A DNA stretch of 64,000 nt. It comes from CAYRNY01 sp964425755. Its GTDB lineage: Bacteria > Chloroflexota > Anaerolineae > Aggregatilineales > Aggregatilineaceae. The notes under the pieces were generated by a model. That model had not been told where the DNA came from. It was given only the letters and a program-made list of their open reading frames with translations, and did not search any database. The DNA is taken from positions 62,001-126,000 of the forward strand of contig CAYRNY010000005.1 in NCBI GenBank assembly GCA_964425755.1. Reading direction: 5' to 3'. Shown in pieces: positions 58,988 to 64,000 of the stretch; positions within the stretch are counted from its first letter, which is position 1, and every line of letters starts with the position of its first letter. The position numbers were made by a program, and so were the translations under genes.

Positions 58988-59908
58988 TTAGTCTTCGGCA
59001 TGCTTTCCCGGCACGAGGATGCGCACCGCTTGCGGGACGATGCGGGTCTCGAACGTGGGCTGTGCGGGCTGGGGTTCGCCGTCCAGCGCGGCGGGTTGAG
59101 GCGGGTCGACGCTGATGTGTACTTCGCGTGCCTGCCAGTGCTTGACGGGGCCTGCCACTTCGCCGGACGTAAGCGCGCCCGTCGCGGCATTCATCAGCGC
59201 GGGCAGGTCGATCGCGCGGATCAACAGCACGTCCATCAGGCCATCGCTGATATCGATCTTGTGCAGCAGGCGCAGCCCGGCAAACCCCGCGCTTCCGATG
59301 TTGGTGATCATGCAGTTGACACCCTCAGCCTCGATCGTTTCGCCGTCCAGTTGCAGCCGGTAATGCGCGGTGCGCGGCTGGCGCAGTTGGCGCAGCCCGG
59401 CCATGAAATAGGCCAGGATGCCGCTGCGTTCCTTGGCGTTGCGTTCGGTGGCCCGGATGATCTCGCCTTCGAGCCCGATGCCCAGGTGAAAGAAGTGTTT
59501 GCCGGCGATCAGGCCCATATCAACCGCGCGCACGGTGACGCTTGGCGCGAAGATCAACTCCGCCGCCGTTTCGATACGGTGCGGGATGCCCAGTTCGGTG
59601 GCGAGCACGTTCGAGGTGCCACCCCGTAAGATCGCCATCGGGACCGTGTGCCCCAGTAGCGCGTTGGCGACTTCCATCACGGTGCCGTCGCCGCCATAGA
59701 CCACGATAAGGTCCACGTTGTTATCGCGCAGCGCGCGCTGGGCGGCGGCGGTCGCGTCGCCCGGCCCGGTGGTCACGCTGACTGCCCAATCCACGCCTTC
59801 GGGTGCGAAGACGCGATTCAGCGTGTGCAGAATCGGGTAATCCTGGCCCGCTGCGGGGTTGACGATCACATGGATGCGGTTGTAGCGTGGCATAGTCGTC
59901 CCTGGCAT
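58988..59908 (-). CDS. Diacylglycerol-kinase-family lipid kinase
   Basis: A 306-residue YegS/DgkB-like kinase. VIVNPAAG begins the catalytic domain, VVYGGDGTVMEVANAL is the nucleotide motif, and ILRGGTSNVLATELGIP follows. It phosphorylates a membrane lipid such as diacylglycerol. ATG 59908 is preferred because of AAGGAG 6 bases upstream; ATG 59893 is inside. A 9-bp hairpin (AAGCGGCGT / ACGCCGCTT) overlaps its stop codon. Confidence 0.87.
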   Translation of the reverse strand: MPGTTMPRYNRIHVIVNPAAGQDYPILHTLNRVFAPEGVDWAVSVTTGPGDATAAAQRALRDNNVDLIVVYGGDGTVMEVANALLGHTVPMAILRGGTSNVLATELGIPHRIETAAELIFAPSVTVRAVDMGLIAGKHFFHLGIGLEGEIIRATERNAKERSGILAYFMAGLRQLRQPRTAHYRLQLDGETIEAEGVNCMITNIGSAGFAGLRLLHKIDISDGLMDVLLIRAIDLPALMNAATGALTSGEVAGPVKHWQAREVHISVDPPQPAALDGEPQPAQPTFETRIVPQAVRILVPGKHAED

Positions 59909-60221
59909 TACAGACTCCTTCTTAGGGCAGGTGGCGGGACTGCACCGGCCCGACCCGTCTCAATGGCACGGTGGCAGGGCGGCATTTACGATGCGCTTGC
60001 CGTTAACGTTTAGCACAGAATTCGCCGTTGCGCCTGTTATAATAGGTGGACCTATCCGGCGCGCTGTCCCTTATCCATCATAACCGAGGAAACGCGTATT
60101 GGATACGGATCGAACGGGAATTGACGTTTTGGGAAACACGGTGCGATGTCAGGATGGACGAAGGTTTGGGGCTTGATGCGCCCGCTGCGCAGATGCGACC
60201 TGCGGCTGCCCGGAGCGACTG
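59909..60221. other. 313-bp divergent promoter gap
   Basis: For the plus-strand gene an extended -10 TGT-TATAAT lies at 60036-60044, giving a leader of ~170 bases. Short open frames inside the leader (from TTG 60100 and ATG 60146) have no convincing ribosome sites. No hairpin or repeat stands out. Confidence 0.5.
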
Positions 60222-61388
60222 ATGGTTAAACGTGCGCTGGGGCGCGTGCTCAGGGTGCTGAACCGGGTCGCGTATGCCATAGAGAAGCGTTATGACGCCG
60301 CGCGCTGGCGCGTGCGGCAGCGGTTGGGGGTGGGACCGGTGGAGGTGCTGCCCTACATCGGATACGGCACGCAGACGCACGCCTACCTGCAGGGCCGCGC
60401 CGTTGCGGATCGGCGCGTGCGCGAGCCACTGGCATCTGACACCGTCTGGTACAACCTGCTGAACATGATCCGGCGCTTCCATACGCACGAGCTGCCACAT
60501 GTCCGGCTGCGGGCGCGTTTGGCCGGGCGCGAGCAGACGGTCCGCACCGATGAGGAAGGTCACTTCGCGATCGAGATCGCGCTGGGCGAGCCGCTGCCAC
60601 CGGGCCGGATATGGCACGAGATGGAGCTGGAGCTGGTGGATTACACGGACCAGCCCGGCGCATACGCACGCGCCCCGGTGATGGTGCCCCCGCCCGACGC
60701 CGAATTCGCGGTGGTCAGCGACCTGGATGACACCGTGATCCAGACGAACATCGTGAACCTGTTCAAGGCGGCGCGCAACACCTTTCTGCGCAACGCCTAC
60801 ACGCGGCTGGCGTTCCCCGGCGTGGCGGCGTTTTACCGCGCGTTGCAGCGCGGCACGCGTGACACCTTCAACCCGCTGTTTTACGTCTCCACCATGCCCT
60901 GCAACCTGTTCGACCTGATGCGCGATTTCTTCACGATCCGGGATGTGCCGCCCGGCCCCATGTTCCTGGTCAACCTCGGCCTGACGAAGCATCACTTCAT
61001 CCGCCGCCCGGGGCGCGAGCACAAGCTGGAGTGGATCTGCACGTTGATCGAGCTGTATGATCACTTGCCGTTCGTGCTGATCGGCGACAGCGGCGAGGGC
61101 GATCCCGCGATTTACGTGGATGTGCTGCAGCGTTACCCTGACCGCGTGCGCGCGATCTACATTCGCGACGTGGTGCGCGGCAGGCGTGACGAGGCGATCT
61201 GGTCGCTGACGCGCCAGGCCGGCGCGTTGGGTGTTGACTTGTTGCTGGTGCGGAATACGCTTGCGGCGGCGCGCCATGCTGCCGATCACGGCCTGATCAC
61301 GCCCGACGCCGTGGACCGCATCCGTGCGGAACTGGCCGAGACCGCGCAGCCCGGCGTAGATTCGGTCGCCACCCGGCTGCCATTATAG
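60222..61388 (+). CDS. App1-type (DUF2183) phosphatase-like protein
   Basis: A 388-residue protein with the DxDxT motif SDLDDTVIQTN of DUF2183/App1 proteins, which are phosphatidate-phosphatase-like HAD-fold enzymes. FYVSTMPCNLFDLMRDF and FVLIGDSGEGDPAIY supply the later HAD motifs (motif II Ser/Thr and motif III-IV acidic pair). An N-terminal ~150-residue region (YIGYGTQTHAYLQGRAV) is typical of the group. A role in lipid metabolism beside the divergent lipid kinase is plausible. GGAG precedes the ATG. Confidence 0.8.
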   Translation: MVKRALGRVLRVLNRVAYAIEKRYDAARWRVRQRLGVGPVEVLPYIGYGTQTHAYLQGRAVADRRVREPLASDTVWYNLLNMIRRFHTHELPHVRLRARLAGREQTVRTDEEGHFAIEIALGEPLPPGRIWHEMELELVDYTDQPGAYARAPVMVPPPDAEFAVVSDLDDTVIQTNIVNLFKAARNTFLRNAYTRLAFPGVAAFYRALQRGTRDTFNPLFYVSTMPCNLFDLMRDFFTIRDVPPGPMFLVNLGLTKHHFIRRPGREHKLEWICTLIELYDHLPFVLIGDSGEGDPAIYVDVLQRYPDRVRAIYIRDVVRGRRDEAIWSLTRQAGALGVDLLLVRNTLAAARHAADHGLITPDAVDRIRAELAETAQPGVDSVATRLPL

Positions 61389-61550
61389 TCGCGCGCCGTT
61401 TTTTTCCTACGCCCGCCTGTCGCCCGCCTGACGCCGTACCATTGTCTAACCACCGCCCCGGAACACAGATGTAAAAATTGGCGTCATATCTTATATAATA
61501 CAAATAGACATAGGCAGCGACGCCATGAATGAGTAGAAGGGGTGACTATC

Positions 61551-62285
61551 ATGCTTCACATTTCACGTTGGGTGACGATCGTCGCGCTGGTCGCCGTGAT
61601 CGGCGTGAGTCTGGGATACGTGTTTCCGGCACAGGCCGGCGGCGGCGCAACCGCGACCGTAACCAGCTACGGGCTGAACGTGCGCACCGGGCCGGGGCCA
61701 CAGTACGCCCGCATTACCGCTGTTTCACGCGGGACTGTGCTGGTCATGCTGGCGCGCAATCCCGCCGCAGACTGGGTGCGCGTGCAGCTGCCTGATGCTC
61801 GCATCGGGTGGGTGAGCGTCTACTTCATCGCGCCGAGTGTCCCGGTCGCGAATCTGCCGGTCGAGTACGGCACCGGCACGCAGGGCACGGCGACCGTGAC
61901 CAGCTACGCACTGAACGTGCGCACCGGGCCGGGACCGCAATACAGCCGCATTATCGCGATCCCGCGCGGGACCAGCGTCACGTTGCTGGCGCGCAACAGC
62001 GATGCAAGCTGGGCCCGGGTCCGGCTGTGGAGCGGGCAGGAAGGGTGGGTGAACACGCAGTATATCGCGCCCACCGTGTCCCTGATGTCGTTGCCGGTGG
62101 GGTGGACCGACCCGCAGCCGCAGCCGCAGCCCGCCCCCGGCTATCGCGTGCACGTCGTGCAGCCGGGCGAGAACCTGTTCCGCATCGCGCTGAACTACGG
62201 CGCGAACATGTACGAGATCGCGCAAATCAACGGGATCACCAACCTGCGCCTGATCTACGCGGGCCAGCAGTTACTGATCCCCTAG
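61551..62285 (+). CDS. Secreted protein with two SH3 domains and a LysM domain
   Basis: A 244-residue exported protein. A signal peptide (~1-28) precedes two near-identical bacterial SH3 repeats, each with a TATVTSYGLNVRTGPGPQY-type opening and an IGWV/EGWV-type close, a short Pro/Gln-rich linker, and a C-terminal LysM (YRVHVVQPGENLFRIALNYG ... NLRLIYAGQQLLIP). It would bind peptidoglycan or related glycans. ATG 61551 is chosen behind AAGGGG; a GTG at 61542 overlaps that site. Confidence 0.85.
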   Translation: MLHISRWVTIVALVAVIGVSLGYVFPAQAGGGATATVTSYGLNVRTGPGPQYARITAVSRGTVLVMLARNPAADWVRVQLPDARIGWVSVYFIAPSVPVANLPVEYGTGTQGTATVTSYALNVRTGPGPQYSRIIAIPRGTSVTLLARNSDASWARVRLWSGQEGWVNTQYIAPTVSLMSLPVGWTDPQPQPQPAPGYRVHVVQPGENLFRIALNYGANMYEIAQINGITNLRLIYAGQQLLIP

Positions 62286-62309
62286 TAGGCAGCTTGCCAG
62301 ATGCTGGAT

Positions 62310-62345
62310 AGCCCTCGCGCCCTCGCACGCGAGGGCTGTTGTTAT
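62310..62345 (+). terminator. Terminator of the SH3-LysM gene
   Basis: A 9-bp perfect stem AGCCCTCGC / GCGAGGGCT (62310-62318 with 62329-62337) followed by GTTGTTATT. Confidence 0.75.
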
Positions 62346-62373
62346 TGCTCTGGCGTGCCCCGTGTGAATCTGC

Positions 62374-62379
62374 TACACT
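62374..62379 (+). promoter_or_regulatory. Extended -10 promoter of the TauE/SafE gene
   Basis: TGC-TACACT (TACACT at 62374-62379) with a weak TGGCGT -35 (62351-62356) and 17-bp spacing. Confidence 0.5.
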
Positions 62380-62435
62380 GCCCGCAGCGCGTGATCTTGC
62401 GTGCAGCACACCACTGATAACGGAACGCTAGACTT

Positions 62436-63161
62436 ATGGATATCGCGCCAATTGTCGCGCTGGCGGCGTTGTATGTTGGCTTGATCAAGGGGGGACTCGG
62501 CCCGGTGCCGGGCGCGCTGCTGGTGCCGCTGCTCAGCACGCAGATGGCGGTGACGGACGCAGTAGCCCTGACGCTGCCGCTGCTGCTGGTCGGGGACTGG
62601 ATGGCGCTACCGGTGTACTGGCGCAAGTGGGACTCCGGCGCGCTGCGGCTGATGCTCCCGGCGGCGGCGGCAGGCGTGGTGCTGGGCGTGGTGCTGCTCT
62701 CGGTGCTGCCGGACGACGTGCTGCGGCGCGTGCTGGGCGCGATCACGCTGGCGGTGGTGGTCTACAAGCTGGGCAGCGACGCGATCGCCGCGCTGCATTA
62801 CAGCCCGCGCGCCTGGCATGGCTGGCTTGCAGGCTGGGGATCGGGGTTTATGTCCGCGCTGGCGAACGCCGGCGCGCCCCCGATCACGGCCTATTTGCTG
62901 CTGCGGCGGTTCCAGCCGGTGCCGTTCATCGCCACGACGGTGGTCTTTTTCCTGGTGGTGAATCTGCTCAAGCTGCCGATGTTTCTCGCGACAGGGGTGC
63001 TGCATGCCGGCGAGATCGTAAGCTTGCTGTGGGCACTGCCGCTGATCCCGTTGGGCGTGTGGCTCGGCAAGACGTTCTTGGAACGCATCGACGCGCGCAA
63101 GTTCGAATGGGTCATGCTGGCGCTGCTGGCATGGGCCGGGGTCTCGCTGCTGGTGGGCTGA
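62436..63161 (+). CDS. TauE/SafE family anion exporter (TSUP)
   Basis: A 241-residue membrane protein with about seven to eight helices. The N-terminal half (ALYVGLIKGGLGPVPGALLVPLL) and the C-terminal half (GWGSGFMSALANAGAPPITAYLLL) carry the repeated Gly/Pro-rich motif of TSUP transporters, which move sulfite, sulfonates or related anions. Substrate unknown. A GTG/ATG-type start is not an issue: the ATG is the first codon with homology. Flanked by hairpins on both sides. Confidence 0.88.
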   Translation: MDIAPIVALAALYVGLIKGGLGPVPGALLVPLLSTQMAVTDAVALTLPLLLVGDWMALPVYWRKWDSGALRLMLPAAAAGVVLGVVLLSVLPDDVLRRVLGAITLAVVVYKLGSDAIAALHYSPRAWHGWLAGWGSGFMSALANAGAPPITAYLLLRRFQPVPFIATTVVFFLVVNLLKLPMFLATGVLHAGEIVSLLWALPLIPLGVWLGKTFLERIDARKFEWVMLALLAWAGVSLLVG

Positions 63162-63186
63162 GCGCGGCGCTTAGCACACAAGAGCA

Positions 63187-63206
63187 GGGGGCACATGCGT
63201 GCCCCC
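63187..63206. terminator. Hairpin between the TSUP gene and the M23 peptidase
   Basis: A 7-bp stem GGGGGCA / TGCCCCC (63187-63193 with 63200-63206) between convergent genes; T-runs are weak on both strands. Confidence 0.45.
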
Positions 63207-63237
63207 GCGTTGATATCCCTGTGTGGCGTGCCGCTGC

Positions 63238-64000
63238 TTAGCGGTCCGCCGGGCGGTGCTTTTGCAGGTATTCCTTCGGATCGACGTAGTTCGCCAGCAA
63301 TGCCTGCCGGTTTTTGCCCGGCCAGTGGTACGGCTGCGTCTCGAGGATCGAGGTGTCGCTCAGGTCGAAGTGCAGGTGGAAGGCTTGCGCGCCGTCGGCG
63401 TTGCCGACCTTTGCGATCTGCTGCCCGCGCACCACGCGCTGCCCGACCTGGACCTGGATATCTTCAATGTGCCCGTAACGCGAATACATCACCTCGCCGG
63501 TCGTGATCAGCGGGTCGTGGCGGATCACGATCACGTTGCCCCAACCCGGCAGCCGGTCAGCATACGTGACCAGCCCGGACGCGCAGGTGTAAACGGGCGA
63601 GTGCGCATCGGCGTCCCAGTACGGTTCGTTGAGATTGAGGTCCGCGCCGGTGTGGTAGGACTGGCTGGACCCCAGCGTATAGAGCCGGTTGAAGCCGGTC
63701 GCGTCGAACCAGTTGCCGGGCCAGATCTTGTCTGAGCGCCGTTCGCGCGCCGTGCCAACCGGGGAGTCGTAGCCATCGGCGAGGTATTTCGACGTCGGGG
63801 TGATGCCGACGATCTGCCGCCAGCGGATCGCGTCAAAGGCGATCTCCAGGTTGGTTTCGTTGGTCAGGTCGTTCAGGAAGACCACGCCGGCAGTCGGGTC
63901 GTTGGCGTCGAACTGGAACACGCCCAGCGGCACCCATACATTGAAATAACGCGCCTGGTCGACGCTGATCGTCAGTTCCGTGCTGCGGCCCAGCACGCCG
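63238..64000 (-). CDS. M23 metallopeptidase with golvesin-like domain (N-terminus outside window)
   Basis: The visible frame is open to the right edge, so the gene is cut and only its C-terminal ~254 residues are seen. They start with a beta-sandwich stretch (FNVWVPLGVFQF ... LEIAFDAIRW) like the golvesin/xanthan-lyase C-terminal domain, and continue with an M23 peptidase: HTGADLN (first zinc ligands), VIVIRHDP, YGHIEDIQVQVGQRVVRGQ and the closing HLHFD motif. It should cleave peptidoglycan cross-links outside the cell. The signal sequence must lie beyond base 64000. Confidence 0.85.
   Translation of the reverse strand, partial: GVLGRSTELTISVDQARYFNVWVPLGVFQFDANDPTAGVVFLNDLTNETNLEIAFDAIRWRQIVGITPTSKYLADGYDSPVGTARERRSDKIWPGNWFDATGFNRLYTLGSSQSYHTGADLNLNEPYWDADAHSPVYTCASGLVTYADRLPGWGNVIVIRHDPLITTGEVMYSRYGHIEDIQVQVGQRVVRGQQIAKVGNADGAQAFHLHFDLSDTSILETQPYHWPGKNRQALLANYVDPKEYLQKHRPADR

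Noticed and set aside
60100..60220. Two short open frames in the leader of the App1-like gene
   Set aside because: Starts are TTG or an ATG without a convincing ribosome site, and the peptides show no pattern; insufficient evidence for translation.
60078..61289. 403-codon minus-strand open frame over the App1-like gene
   Set aside because: Shadow of a well-supported coding frame; no promoter or ribosome site and no recognisable motif.
1..64000. Mobile elements, prophage, CRISPR or tRNA/rRNA genes
   Set aside because: No transposase, integrase, att-like duplication, repeat-spacer array, tRNA clover-leaf or rRNA segment was recognisable on either strand.

Overview
The window is a gene-dense, high-GC chromosomal stretch with about 58 protein genes and no rRNA, tRNA, IS element, phage or CRISPR that I can see. 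Gene content and order point to a Chloroflexota bacterium of the Anaerolineae type: a NirK nitrite reductase with an extra N-terminal cupredoxin domain, secreted SH3/LysM/PPC proteins, a TIR-FGE-like fusion, ATP-dependent PEPCK plus PPDK, and the nusA-rnpM-infB-rbfA-nrnA-truB-ribF order. A TtuA/TtuB tRNA-thiolation pair hints at thermophily. Promoters are ordinary sigma-70 type (TTGACA-N17-TATAAT), often with an extended TGn -10 element. All functions are inferred from sequence; nothing was searched.

Layout. 1-6.0 kb (+): end of malate dehydrogenase, a membrane glycosyltransferase, oligoendopeptidase F, and a TIR-TM-FGE-like protein. 6.0-11.2 kb (-): purB-purA, then nirK and a cysteine-free Crp/Fnr regulator, with two FNR-type palindromes upstream of nirK. 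11.4-13.3 kb (+): era and a GNAT-Nudix fusion. 13.4-22.7 kb (-): ribF, truB, nrnA, rbfA, an SDR-like gene, infB, rnpM and nusA, led by a strong promoter before nusA. 22.8-24.8 kb (-): proS behind a leader that looks like a classical proline attenuator. 24.9-30.9 kb (+): phosphoesterase, phosphatase, pckA behind a perfect CRP-type palindrome, TlpA, an Lgt-like protein and an MBL hydrolase. 31-33.4 kb (-): tandem GNAT, ttuA and ttuB. 33.6-39.5 kb: a small protein, secreted proteins, a HhH membrane protein, MOSC and a CNNM/CBS protein. 39.6-47.2 kb: ppdK (-), then a PRC-like protein, a TolB-SH3 protein, a baeRF-type protein and a PfkB kinase (+). 47.2-56.3 kb (-): B3/B4 protein, Rieske protein, ClpN-M50 fusion, then sufU, sufS, dps, sufD, sufB and sufC, with sufT divergent. 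56.7-64 kb: cell-surface and lipid-related genes, a TauE exporter and a truncated M23 peptidase.

How it fits together. Central carbon genes (mdh, pckA, ppdK) bracket the PEP-pyruvate-oxaloacetate node. The nusA-ribF cluster is the conserved transcription/translation block. The suf block supplies Fe-S clusters, and a shared operator-like motif precedes both sufS and sufC. nirK with its neighbouring regulator looks like a denitrification or NO-response unit. The observations I rate highest are the proS leader-peptide attenuator, the promoter geometry of nirK, the shared suf operator, and several unusual domain fusions (ClpN-M50, TIR-TM-FGE, GNAT-Nudix, the NusA tail). Degenerate 7-bp repeat tracts in several intergenic gaps form a further, unexplained class of sequence.
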